Shown here: piece by piece, positions 34,031-42,245 of the stretch
Layout of the letters: every line of letters starts with the position of its first letter
How positions within the stretch are numbered: the first letter of the stretch is position 1
Position numbers and translations under genes: made by a program
Notes under the pieces: model-generated
Seen by the model: the letters and a program-made list of their open reading frames with translations, nothing else
Databases searched by the model: none
Told to the model about the DNA's origin: nothing
From: a virus
Virus record (IMG/VR): IMGVR_UViG_3300047625_000012
Coordinates: 1-64,000 of that record
Strand: one strand, 5' to 3'
DNA length: 64,000 bases

Positions 34031-35278
34031 TCAGTTGATGACGGTACAGCCCACCGTAGCCGTGATCGGTCCTGTGGTGACCACAGCCTGCAGGCGCCAC
34101 GTACGGGGTAAGGGCATATCCACTGCGCCTCCAAGCGTTGGGGTACTTGCAAAACTCACCGTGCCTGGATAAATAGTGAGCTGTTGAAACCCGGTCGCCG
34201 CAATTGCTCCAGAGATAGCCGCTACCGGAGTACTCGCAGGGGCAGTTATAGTGTAATACGTACCCGAGACGATATCCTTACCCTGAACCGCGACTGTGTA
34301 AGCCCCTGCCGCATCCACCGTTGTATTGATGGGGATGATCAGGCCGCGTCCGTTGGTGTTGATCTGATCGATGCTGTTGACCGTACCCGCACCCTGGGCG
34401 GTCAGGGTAAGCGCCGCCGAATTGCAGTCACTGTTAGACCGCTGGTTCTCATACGTGAATCCGTTGTACAGATTCTGCGTCGTCGCAGTATGCGACGTAT
34501 CCCCCAGGCTGACACCGTTGACCTGCAGCGTAGGTGCAGTGACTGCGCTGTTGGAGACGACCTGGAACAAGACGGGCAGAAGATTGTTATCCGGCCCCGA
34601 CGCTCCGGTCTGGAAGTTCGCAACGACGTTGTCTTTGTCGTCGATTGCCCAGTACGTGATGTCCCCGCGGAAGTAGATGAAGTACTTGTGGGCCGCTGTA
34701 TCCGTAGGGGCGTAGCCTGCGTTCGTCAGGTCTGCAATGAGGACCCGGGTACCCGTCTGGTACACCACCGCTGCAAGGTGCCCTGTAGTCGTCTCTTCGA
34801 AACAGACGCACTGGGTGACCGGTGAGGCGATGGTGGGCGTAGCCGGAGTGGTGCCCAGGCCCCAGTCCGCCAGCCCCGAGGTCACCCCCAGTGCCGGAAT
34901 GACATTCATCTGCGTTTTGAACAGCAGGTACCCCGGGTCGCTGGGTACGAACAGGCCTACGCCGGTAGGCAACAAAGAGGTCAGCTTGGAGAACCCGTTG
35001 ACCGTCGTACCACCGCTCAGGACCGTAGCGCCTACTGCGTTGGTCGGAGAAACTCCGCCGCCCCCGTTTGATACCGACCACCGGTTGACCGTATCGAGGG
35101 TCGCAAGACTGAAGGTATCCAGAAACAGCTGGGACGCCGGGTTCTCGACCCGCAGCTCCCCCAGCGGACTGACAGTCGCCCCGTTGCCGTACACCGGGCC
35201 TTGAATCGTAACCGGTGAGCCCGCACTGGCAGGTAATGTGCACAGTGCCGCCAGCAGGAATAAGAGCAGCTTCTTCAT
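34031..35278 (-). CDS. Beta-rich virion-region protein with Sec signal peptide
   Basis: 415 residues. The first 20 residues (KKLLLFLLAALCTLPASAGS) are a textbook signal peptide with an ASA cleavage site, unusual among virion genes. The mature protein is beta-rich, with a segment around residues 55-260 like a concanavalin/LamG-type sandwich, and a C-terminal Ig-like part. It may coat the particle or act in the periplasm. Confidence 0.6.
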   Translation of the reverse strand: MKKLLLFLLAALCTLPASAGSPVTIQGPVYGNGATVSPLGELRVENPASQLFLDTFSLATLDTVNRWSVSNGGGGVSPTNAVGATVLSGGTTVNGFSKLTSLLPTGVGLFVPSDPGYLLFKTQMNVIPALGVTSGLADWGLGTTPATPTIASPVTQCVCFEETTTGHLAAVVYQTGTRVLIADLTNAGYAPTDTAAHKYFIYFRGDITYWAIDDKDNVVANFQTGASGPDNNLLPVLFQVVSNSAVTAPTLQVNGVSLGDTSHTATTQNLYNGFTYENQRSNSDCNSAALTLTAQGAGTVNSIDQINTNGRGLIIPINTTVDAAGAYTVAVQGKDIVSGTYYTITAPASTPVAAISGAIAATGFQQLTIYPGTVSFASTPTLGGAVDMPLPRTWRLQAVVTTGPITATVGCTVIN

Positions 35279-35280
35279 GA

Positions 35281-35913
35281 TCAGATCCCCGCAAGTCCTG
35301 CCTGCGCCACGATCAACGCGACAGTACCTGTACCTGAATTGGTCAACGTACGGTAAGCCCGCACTGCCTGCGTTGTCGGAACGACCTGGTTGGTAGTCTG
35401 TGCCAGCAGCCCCGTGACGGAATTCCAGACGAACGGTCCCGGTCCCCCGAAGACGTTATCCATGGTGTACTGGATCGTGTAGTTGACATTCCCGGTGACT
35501 TCCGTCGCCAGCGTCACGTTGAACTGATTGATGTACAGATCAACCGGAATCTCTTGGGATGCCCCGGTAACCACCGTGTCCGCCGTGACGGCGCTACCCA
35601 CCGCAGCACTGACGGCGATGCCGGTGATGGTCTTGTAGTTGAGTACCGAGGAAACGGTGTTGGCGTTCGGCCCTGCCAGTACCTCGGAAATAACGCGCCC
35701 CTGCTGATCCGTCCCGGTGAGCGTGAAATTGACGGCCGACAGGTTGCCTGCGGAAGTCAACCCTACAGTACGCTGGGTATCCAGGGTCGCGACACCCGCC
35801 GTAGCCAGGGTACCGTTGATGAGCAAGTTGCCCGCACCCGCCGTCGTCTGGGATGCCGCGATGGCGCCGACGACGGCTGCGACGAGGGTACGGGTTACTG
35901 TAACAGGACGCAT
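35281..35913 (-). CDS. Beta-rich structural protein
   Basis: 210 residues. The N-terminus is somewhat hydrophobic (TRTLVAAVVGAIAAS) and could be a weak membrane or signal segment. The rest is alternating beta strands with many T, V and A, as in phage decoration or tail proteins. It lies between the capsid cluster and the beta-rich protein at 34031. Confidence 0.55.
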   Translation of the reverse strand: MRPVTVTRTLVAAVVGAIAASQTTAGAGNLLINGTLATAGVATLDTQRTVGLTSAGNLSAVNFTLTGTDQQGRVISEVLAGPNANTVSSVLNYKTITGIAVSAAVGSAVTADTVVTGASQEIPVDLYINQFNVTLATEVTGNVNYTIQYTMDNVFGGPGPFVWNSVTGLLAQTTNQVVPTTQAVRAYRTLTNSGTGTVALIVAQAGLAGI

Positions 35914-35923
35914 GTCGGTTCCT

Positions 35924-36712
35924 TCAGAACGGCGGGGTTTGAGTGAAGTTGGTGCGATCCTTCAACCCGTACCAGTAATCAACCTGCAACGCGCGGGCCG
36001 CGGCCGTTGAGGGATTCACGCCTGACAGGAACGCAAGCAGCGTAGCCCCCGGGAAGTTCACAGGCGCCGGTACAGAGCCCCGGGCGTTGGCGGTGATCCC
36101 CGAAGTCACGCCGAACGGCGGAGGCCCGCACTCCCATACGATTGCCCCGTTTGGCTGGTGCGCCGCGTACAAAGCCCCGTCCCAATACGCCCCGAGGGTT
36201 GCGAAGCCGCCTCCGATCAAACTCACCCCGCAGGAGTTTGTCGTGACCACTCCGCCGACTGCGACATTGAAACTCAACGCTCCCGTATTCGTCGAAGAGA
36301 ACCAGACTCCGTCCGTGAGCTGACCCCCGGTGAATGGAGTCGCGGTGACGTTGGTAGTACCCGCCAGCACCAGCCCGAGTACGTTGTCGACAGAGATTAG
36401 CTGCCGGATGAAGGTACGCAAGCCGGCCTTGATCGAGAAGTGCCCCTGTTTCTGCAGCGAGGTCGCCGTTGATGCCGCCGCGTTGATGCTGATGACGCCG
36501 CCGTCCACGTTGGGCTGCGTGACGGTCGACCCCGCACCTGAGAGCGTAAAGCCGCCAGCGGTTCCCGGAGCAACCGGTCCGAAATAATCGTCGAAGTCCT
36601 GAAAATAGTTGTGGTTTTTGGTCCAGTCGTCCACCGGCTGATCCGAGAACAGCTCGGTGTCGCGGGTGTTGTTGAACCCGAACTGCGAGCGGGTTATCTG
36701 TAAATCAAGCAT
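35924..36712 (-). CDS. Beta-sandwich structural protein, possible decoration/spike protein
   Basis: 262 residues. After a short polar N-terminus there is a glycine-rich beta region (about residues 45-215) with strands such as GHFSIKAGLRTFIRQLISV and VWFSSTNTGALSFNVAVGG, consistent with a jelly-roll or concanavalin-like sandwich. The C-terminus has a tyrosine/tryptophan patch (YWYGLKDRTNF). Just downstream of the capsid gene, so it is probably on the head surface. Confidence 0.55.
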   Translation of the reverse strand: MLDLQITRSQFGFNNTRDTELFSDQPVDDWTKNHNYFQDFDDYFGPVAPGTAGGFTLSGAGSTVTQPNVDGGVISINAAASTATSLQKQGHFSIKAGLRTFIRQLISVDNVLGLVLAGTTNVTATPFTGGQLTDGVWFSSTNTGALSFNVAVGGVVTTNSCGVSLIGGGFATLGAYWDGALYAAHQPNGAIVWECGPPPFGVTSGITANARGSVPAPVNFPGATLLAFLSGVNPSTAAARALQVDYWYGLKDRTNFTQTPPF

Positions 36713-36724
36713 GGTCGATCACCT

Positions 36725-37012
36725 TCAATTGTGGAATTCCGCGAAAGACACGACGCCGCTCGCACCGCACGCCTGCGCGTACACCGCGTCCTGTGTCGGA
36801 AGATCGTAGTTGACGCCGCCGTTATTGGTCCCGAACGGAGAGTATCCGGACGGTGCTCCTAACGCGGTGTCCGCAATATAGATCGGTACACTGCTCGCGA
36901 TTGTCAGCTTCGTCCGGGTCGCCAACGCGGGACGGATCTGCACAGCTGCGCCCGAGGTCACCGCTACCTGTCCGGTGGCAAGCGTAGTAGCTGTGTCATT
37001 GATCGTTGCCAT
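36725..37012 (-). CDS. Small head protein, unknown
   Basis: 95 residues, beta-rich, beginning TINDTATTLATGQVAV and ending VSFAEFHN. Small proteins of this size and composition beside the capsid gene are often decoration proteins. No catalytic motif. Confidence 0.55.
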   Translation of the reverse strand: MATINDTATTLATGQVAVTSGAAVQIRPALATRTKLTIASSVPIYIADTALGAPSGYSPFGTNNGGVNYDLPTQDAVYAQACGASGVVSFAEFHN

Positions 37013-37015
37013 ACG

Positions 37016-37114
37016 CTATGCCGCCTCAGAAGAAGCGCCCCGCGCAATCCGTGGCTTCCTGACGGGAGGACGAATCTCCGCCAGGTGGTACACGCGTGAA
37101 GCGGGGCGCTCCAT
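37016..37114 (-). CDS. Possible very small protein between capsid and head genes
   Basis: A 32-residue frame with ATG at 37114 and an AAGGG about 9 bases upstream fills most of the gap after the capsid gene. It is basic (RPPVRKPRIARG). The fit between neighbours supports it, but such a short frame could be chance in GC-rich DNA. Confidence 0.35.
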   Translation of the reverse strand: MERPASRVYHLAEIRPPVRKPRIARGASSEAA

Positions 37115-37133
37115 ACTGATAGCCCTTGCGGGG

Positions 37134-38054
37134 TTACAGGCCCGGAGTACCGTACAGACAGCGGGGGTCGGTGAAGGAGGGGATATACCGCTCCGTCGCC
37201 TTGTACCGCATGCTGTCGGTCTCGAAGTCTCCCTCCATGCTCTTTTCCAGCGTCCGGCGCATGGCCAGCTTGAGCCCCTGACGCACATCGGTCTGGATAA
37301 ACCATGCCGTCTGTGAGGTAAGGCGCGCGATGTTAGCCTGACCCTTGGGCAGCAGCCCCAGGGACTTGATCGGGTTTACATCGTTGTTCGCGGTTCCCGC
37401 ACGCAACACGCTCTTGAGGAGCACTTCGCCCTGCATGACGTTGGACGGGGAAGTGACCAGCTGCAACGGAGTCAGGCGGATGCGCTTGCCGTTGTTGTCC
37501 ACCGCATTGCGGACCTGAATGAGCATCTGCTCCAGGGAGGTCTGCGAGAGCGCGGCCGCGGTCGTCAGCTGGTTCGAGAACGAACCGGCCGGGGGGGCCA
37601 GCGGATGGTTGGTCGCAATCAGTGCGACACCGTCACCGCCGGGGAAGGACGCATTGAACGCGTTGTTGATGACGTTCGCGCACAGCGTCTCTTTCGTCTC
37701 CACCAGCGACTGCGCCAGATGTTCGGCGTAGATGGTGCCGATCTTGATGTGGTCACCGTCCTCGACCAGTACTTTGGTCAACGCAAAAGCCAACCCGAAG
37801 ACGGCGTACAGGTAGCGTTGGATGAACAGCACGCCTCCTGACTGGTAGGTAACCGGGGTGCCGTCAGGCAGTGCGGGAGCCGCACCCATCCCGAAGAGCA
37901 CCGGCTCCTCGTGGTAGTTGCGCGGGGTGCCGCGGAACTCGCGGAATATCATCTTCCACTCATCGGCGCGTTGATCGTAGATACCATCGAAGGTTTCGTT
38001 GAGGATCGGCTCAACGACTGAGCGGAAGTCTGTACTCCGCATTGGAAGTGCCAT
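37134..38054 (-). CDS. Major capsid protein, Mu gpT-like
   Basis: 306 residues. IGTIYAEHLAQSLVETKETL (105-124) followed by VINNAFN, GGDGVALIATNHPL (139-152), SFSNQL, SLEQML and LQLVTSP are the conserved segments of Mu gpT-like phage capsid proteins. It forms the shell, next to a scaffold and a decoration-type protein. Two pieces of this sequence recur in small genes at 49079-49743. Confidence 0.85.
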   Translation of the reverse strand: MALPMRSTDFRSVVEPILNETFDGIYDQRADEWKMIFREFRGTPRNYHEEPVLFGMGAAPALPDGTPVTYQSGGVLFIQRYLYAVFGLAFALTKVLVEDGDHIKIGTIYAEHLAQSLVETKETLCANVINNAFNASFPGGDGVALIATNHPLAPPAGSFSNQLTTAAALSQTSLEQMLIQVRNAVDNNGKRIRLTPLQLVTSPSNVMQGEVLLKSVLRAGTANNDVNPIKSLGLLPKGQANIARLTSQTAWFIQTDVRQGLKLAMRRTLEKSMEGDFETDSMRYKATERYIPSFTDPRCLYGTPGL

Positions 38055-38091
38055 GGTGTTATCTCCTGTGGCTTAAGATTGCGGAGTTTGG

Positions 38092-38766
38092 TTAGTACGC
38101 TACGCCCGGCAGCGGCAGATCCTGGTGTAGAGCGATCTCAACAACCACCTGCGTGAACGCGTCTGCCGGGTTGTTGTCGATGCGCTGCGAGAACCCTACG
38201 ATGCGCAACTGGTTCAAGAAGGTTGGGTTTGTCGTGCCGGGGTTCGTGAAGTTACCCGCAGTCGCAATATCGAGTCCGACTGTAGAGAATCCCGTAGTCG
38301 CGTTGCCGTTGGCCGAGCCGTTGGCGGTGAAAGATGCCAACGTACCCATATAGGTAGCCGGTACCGACCCGTTGGCCTGGATCTCATAACGAATACGTGG
38401 GTCACGGGTGATCCACGCAACCGTCTGGCTACCCGCGAACGGCACCGTACCCGCAGGCCAGAAGGGGGACACCGTGCGTCGACCGGTCGCGAGCGTGAAT
38501 TCAACGCCTTGGAATGCCCCCAACAGCTTGTTGGCCAGGGTAGGCGTAGCCACTGATGGACCCTGCGCCGCTGCCAACACAATGTTGGAGGACGGCGTAG
38601 CCGAATCAATTGCGATCGGCGAGCCCAGGAAAATATTGTTGGCGTAGCCGCTGGCGATGGTATAGCCGCCAAGAGGCTGACCACCACCGGAGCCGAACGC
38701 AGGCCGGACTATGCCGGATTCATGAGCAGTAGGAATCAGCCCATACGGATTGTATGCAAGTGACAC
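38092..38766 (-). CDS. Capsid-associated / decoration-type protein
   Basis: 224 residues with no membrane segment. Beta-rich, with a conserved-looking N-terminus (LAYNPYGLIPTAHESG) and a middle rich in A, G, N and T. This type of protein stands next to the capsid gene in many podoviruses and is often found in virions. Exact role (decoration or stabilisation) not shown. Confidence 0.6.
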   Translation of the reverse strand: MSLAYNPYGLIPTAHESGIVRPAFGSGGGQPLGGYTIASGYANNIFLGSPIAIDSATPSSNIVLAAAQGPSVATPTLANKLLGAFQGVEFTLATGRRTVSPFWPAGTVPFAGSQTVAWITRDPRIRYEIQANGSVPATYMGTLASFTANGSANGNATTGFSTVGLDIATAGNFTNPGTTNPTFLNQLRIVGFSQRIDNNPADAFTQVVVEIALHQDLPLPGVAY

Positions 38767-38799
38767 GGTGGGAGCCTCACAGATGAGATAGTCATCCGC

Positions 38800-39375
38800 T
38801 CAGCCCTCTTCTTCTGTTTCGCAGAAGTTGGGGGCCTCACGGGCCTGTCCCAGCTCCTCAGTGCCTGAATCAACCACCGGCGCACGCATCTTGCCGCCAC
38901 GTTTCGCAGCCTGTGCTGCGGTCTCCCCTGCCTGAAGCGCCTCGTTGTAGATAGCTTCTTCGTTACGGGCAGGCTCGTTGTGGTGCAGCTCCTCCATGAA
39001 CAGCTGATAGGTACTCAACGGAATTTTCATTCCGACCATTTCACGCCACGTGATGATACCGGGGTAATCCGCCGACTTCTGATCCGTGTAGGTGAACTCG
39101 GGCGCTTCAGCGCGCTCGATGAAGGTGTACCCCAACTGCTCACGCCCCTGCGGCGTGTCGGAGGGATGCGTCGTGGATACCCAGCACACATGATAGCCGG
39201 GAATCCGCGGCAGGTTAGGCAAAGAGGACTGGAAATTCGCACGTTTCAACAATTCAACGCGCTCGCCGTCAGTCAACTGCCTACGCTGCGTAATCGCACG
39301 ATCAGTCATCGCGCGATCTTCGCGGTTAGCCGCATCCTTCCGTACTTGCTTTATCGATCGTCTTGGGTTTGCCAT
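38800..39375 (-). CDS. Conserved head-morphogenesis-region protein
   Basis: 191 residues. LPNLPRIPGYHVCWVSTTH and then a GYTFIERAEAPEF segment and MVGMKIPLSTYQLFMEELHHNEP are a recognisable order for a phage protein encoded between scaffold and capsid genes. Acidic C-terminus. Function not established; it may be an assembly protein. Confidence 0.65.
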   Translation of the reverse strand: MANPRRSIKQVRKDAANREDRAMTDRAITQRRQLTDGERVELLKRANFQSSLPNLPRIPGYHVCWVSTTHPSDTPQGREQLGYTFIERAEAPEFTYTDQKSADYPGIITWREMVGMKIPLSTYQLFMEELHHNEPARNEEAIYNEALQAGETAAQAAKRGGKMRAPVVDSGTEELGQAREAPNFCETEEEG

Positions 39376-39390
39376 GATAGTGGTGTCTCG

Positions 39391-40452
39391 TTACCTCGGA
39401 CGCCTACTGGCTTCCCGGTCGTACCGCTGGTACGACTCCAAATACTTTTGTCGCAACTTTGGATCGTCCCACACGCCCGCCTCAATCATGGCGGCTTTGC
39501 GATCCTCGTCGATATACACCTCGCCCTTGCCCAGGGTGCGCTCCCGACCGCCTACCTTGATGGTAGGGCCTGTCGCACGGCGGGGGGTGTTTCCGTTACC
39601 GTTCGTACGGCCATTGCCGTTCGCGCGACGTTGAGTGCGTGGTTCGCCCTCATCGTCATCCGCATCGCGTCCCCCGTAACGCTCCGGAAGGCGGTGCGAC
39701 AGGCGGCGATCCAGCTCATCCCAGTACGCATCACTTTTCGGGTCGAGACGCCCCTCATTGAACAACCTGCGCTCGATAGCGCCCGCGATGACCGAATCCT
39801 CGTCTCCGCTTTGCGGGTTGAACCAAGAGTTTTCGCGCTGCCACACGGACGCACGAGCTTGGATACCGGGGTCTGTTGTCGGGGGTTGATTCGCGGCGGT
39901 CTGGCGCTGCTGCGCGGCCCGTTGTGTCTGCTGCTTGAGCCCCCTGAGGTTGTTGAGTCCCGCACTCAGGCTGTCGCGGACCCGCAGGGCTTCGATTTCA
40001 GAATCGGGGTCATTCTTGCGTCGCGCCTCGACGTAAAGCGTCTCAGCTTCCCGGAGGTTGGCTTCCGCCTGACTGATACGGCTGTCGATCGCGAGGACAT
40101 CGTTCTGAGTTTGACGGTTCTCGATCGATGCAAGCTGTTGGGAACGCTCACGCTCCAACTGCTCATTGCGGGCGCGAAGAAAACCCAGCTCCCGCTGACT
40201 CTCCTCATACGCTGCGCGCTTACGACGGCGGCGTTTCTGCTCCCGGCTTAAATGGCCTTCCCCTTCCGGCTCCTCCTCGCCGTGCCCGGTACGCTCATCG
40301 CCGGCTTGCTGTTCCCTGCCTTCCCCTTCTTCCTCGTAGGTATACCCGTCCCCCTCCGCGGAGGTGTCGGCGGCGCCCTGCGTATCCTCGTCGGCGCCGG
40401 GGCCTACGGGAGTGATCTCGTCTTTGTCGTTTTTGGTGTCTTTATCAGCCAT
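39391..40452 (-). CDS. Scaffolding protein
   Basis: 353 residues. An acidic, disordered N-terminus (about 1-65), a long charged coiled coil (about 70-200), and a basic glycine/arginine/asparagine-rich linker (around 275-298) before a compact C-terminus. Helical charge pattern, length and place just before the capsid genes are those of a scaffold. The coiled coil should dimerise; the C-terminus would bind the capsid shell. Confidence 0.75.
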   Translation of the reverse strand: MADKDTKNDKDEITPVGPGADEDTQGAADTSAEGDGYTYEEEGEGREQQAGDERTGHGEEEPEGEGHLSREQKRRRRKRAAYEESQRELGFLRARNEQLERERSQQLASIENRQTQNDVLAIDSRISQAEANLREAETLYVEARRKNDPDSEIEALRVRDSLSAGLNNLRGLKQQTQRAAQQRQTAANQPPTTDPGIQARASVWQRENSWFNPQSGDEDSVIAGAIERRLFNEGRLDPKSDAYWDELDRRLSHRLPERYGGRDADDDEGEPRTQRRANGNGRTNGNGNTPRRATGPTIKVGGRERTLGKGEVYIDEDRKAAMIEAGVWDDPKLRQKYLESYQRYDREASRRPR

Positions 40453-40516
40453 CTTTTAGTTGGAGACGGGACGCCTCACGGCGATCCGCTCCACCTCTCT
40501 GTCGTCCTCAGATAGG

Positions 40517-41047
40517 TTAAATGTAAGCTACCACGCTCAAAACCCGGTCCTCGGGGATACGCCCCTTCATGACAAGATCATCAAACAGAACAAACAACGC
40601 CTTGCCGTCCTCGCTGCCCGGCACATCCACCCACCACCGATCACCGCCGTATTTGGGCACCCGCACGTAATCCCCAACCTTGCACCAGGCGCCTTCCGGC
40701 CACGGCTTCAACGTCTCACGGTTGCAAAACGCCACCGGCCCCAGAGCGATCACCTTGGCAACCTGCATGTTCCACAGGTCGGTTTCGCGCGACTCCTCCG
40801 GGAGGTAGATACCGCCCTTGGTCCGCATCCGCGGCGTGCGGATCTGCACGAGGACATCAGTACCGAACGGAATCAGGTCAGGATCAGCGACCGGAAACGC
40901 CTGCTCCAGCGTGTCGTAGGCGATGGATGACTTCGCGAACTTCGCAACGGCGAGGTGGTCCAGGTTTTCGAGGGGAACCTCCCGGCTCACCCGCCCCGTA
41001 AACTCGGACTTCTTCTCACGTCTTGCTGCGGTTTCGTCCCGGCTCAT
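40517..41047 (-). CDS. GroES-like co-chaperonin
   Basis: 176 residues from ATG 41047. The core has PFGTDVLVQIRTPRM, RTKGGIYLPEE, WNMQVAKVIALGP and GDYVRVPKYGGD, the layout of the GroES fold: mobile loop (the KGGI region) and a beta-barrel. The N-terminal 55 residues and C-terminal tail are extra. Like T4 gp31, it could cap host GroEL and alter folding of the capsid protein. It lies between portal and scaffold genes, right for head assembly. Confidence 0.8.
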   Translation of the reverse strand: MSRDETAARREKKSEFTGRVSREVPLENLDHLAVAKFAKSSIAYDTLEQAFPVADPDLIPFGTDVLVQIRTPRMRTKGGIYLPEESRETDLWNMQVAKVIALGPVAFCNRETLKPWPEGAWCKVGDYVRVPKYGGDRWWVDVPGSEDGKALFVLFDDLVMKGRIPEDRVLSVVAYI

Positions 41048-41231
41048 CCTCGTCCTCACGCACAGTCAACACTCTGTTCAGCGTTTCCTCAGCGAGCCTC
41101 AACCCTTCCAACCGACCTACGGCTACGCCCAATGCGTAGGCGGTCTTGTCGGGAGGGTTGGTCAGGCTGTCCACAGCTACTTTGCTGTGCAGCTCCTGCA
41201 GCTCACCGATATACCGATCTAAAACGGACAC
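41016..41231 (-). CDS. Small helical protein, unknown
   Basis: 71 residues from GTG 41231, overlapping the GroES-like gene by 32 bases. All helical, with an acidic end (REDEDEPGRNRSKT). No family recognised. Confidence 0.5.
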   Translation of the reverse strand: MSVLDRYIGELQELHSKVAVDSLTNPPDKTAYALGVAVGRLEGLRLAEETLNRVLTVREDEDEPGRNRSKT

Positions 41232-41263
41232 GACGTTAGTGCTTTGGCGGAAAAAGTCAAGCT

Positions 41264-41629
41264 CTAGAGCCGGTTACGCGTCCCGCCCGTCCCTTTGCCG
41301 CCGCTCCCCTCGTGGGACGCTGCGCCTTCTGCGACGTGCTCCGTGTGGGTATGCATGGTGTGTTCCGGGGTATTTTTCCCTTCATGAACAAGGGTATGCA
41401 CACCGTGGCCGCTGTGCCCGCTGTGGCCCGCGCCGGGGTCGGTGTGGTGCTCGTGCGGCCCCTTGTGCCCGTGGGTCCCGTGTCCGTGGTGCTGCCCGTG
41501 GTGGTGCTTCATCGACGTGTGACCTCCGCTGGAATGATGCACCGAGCCGCCCTTCGCGTAGCCTTCCACGTGCCCGGTCTGCGCCAGCTGCTGGTGCTTG
41601 TTGACCGGGCCGCCGTATTTTTCCGCCAT
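41264..41629 (-). CDS. Extremely histidine-rich protein with GG motif
   Basis: 121 residues, of which about a quarter are histidine, in runs such as KHHHGQHHGHGTHGHKGPHEHH. It starts with KYGGPV and YAKGGSV motifs of the same type as other proteins in the virion region. It is probably unfolded and may bind Ni, Zn, Cu or Co, or buffer charge inside the head. It is flanked by morphogenesis genes. The two-codon histidine runs also make a repetitive DNA track. Confidence 0.65.
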   Translation of the reverse strand: MAEKYGGPVNKHQQLAQTGHVEGYAKGGSVHHSSGGHTSMKHHHGQHHGHGTHGHKGPHEHHTDPGAGHSGHSGHGVHTLVHEGKNTPEHTMHTHTEHVAEGAASHEGSGGKGTGGTRNRL

Positions 41630-41689
41630 GATGACGACCTCGTGCGAGATGTATGCGCGCCTGAGCCTAGCTGTTTCAATTCTGGAAAG

Positions 41690-41890
41690 CTACTTCTGCT
41701 GGACGACGTGCCGAAGTGCCCACATTCCCGCTTGCTCCATGTTGGTAATAGCGAGCGACAACTCCCGGCTTTTGCCAATACGGTTGCACAGGTTGACGAA
41801 GTCTGTTTCCAACCCCTGGAACTCCGTGAGCAACATCTGCTGCTCACGCGACATCACCTTGTCAGCGTTGCTGGCGGGTTCGTCCGTCAT
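41690..41890 (-). CDS. Small helical head-region protein
   Basis: 66 residues from ATG 41890 (ATGA overlap). Helical throughout (LLTEFQGLETDFVNLCNRIGKSRELS), ending MWALRHVVQQK. Small helical proteins beside the portal gene are common in phages; role unknown. Confidence 0.55.
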   Translation of the reverse strand: MTDEPASNADKVMSREQQMLLTEFQGLETDFVNLCNRIGKSRELSLAITNMEQAGMWALRHVVQQK

Positions 41891-42198
41891 AACACTGACT
41901 TGACCCGGGCCGCGACCCGCTCTGCCCATGCAACAAACTTGCTGTGCCCCGCCGCCCGGCTGAACTCAGTAAGTGTATGCACCACACTCTCCAGTTCCGT
42001 GAGTCGCGCTTCGAGTAGATTCAACGTCTCCTCGGGCGCAACAAACAGAGGTGCCGGGTGCGTGACGGTGTCCTGCGCGAGCGCCGCATCCGCAGACTGC
42101 GCGGATGCCACAGAAGCGTCCTTGGGCGGCACGTTCGGATAGGACACTGCGGTAAAACGCGCCGCGCCTGCCGGTTCGGTCTGAGTCGCATCAGTCAT
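41887..42198 (-). CDS. Small portal-adjacent protein
   Basis: 103 residues from ATG 42198 with GGAG upstream. Disordered alanine/proline-rich first half, helical second half (TLNLLEARLTELESVVHTLTEF) like a coiled coil. Possibly an assembly factor or internal head protein; function unknown. Confidence 0.55.
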   Translation of the reverse strand: MTDATQTEPAGAARFTAVSYPNVPPKDASVASAQSADAALAQDTVTHPAPLFVAPEETLNLLEARLTELESVVHTLTEFSRAAGHSKFVAWAERVAARVKSVL

Positions 42199-42245
42199 AT
42201 TCAACTCCAGATAATAGGTTGGTGGGGTCAGAAAATACCGGGACA

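Noticed and set aside
38980-40251. A 423-codon rightward open frame opposite the scaffold and head genes
   Set aside because: It is antisense to genes with clear family features; long antisense frames are common in GC-rich DNA and it has no ribosome site or domain.
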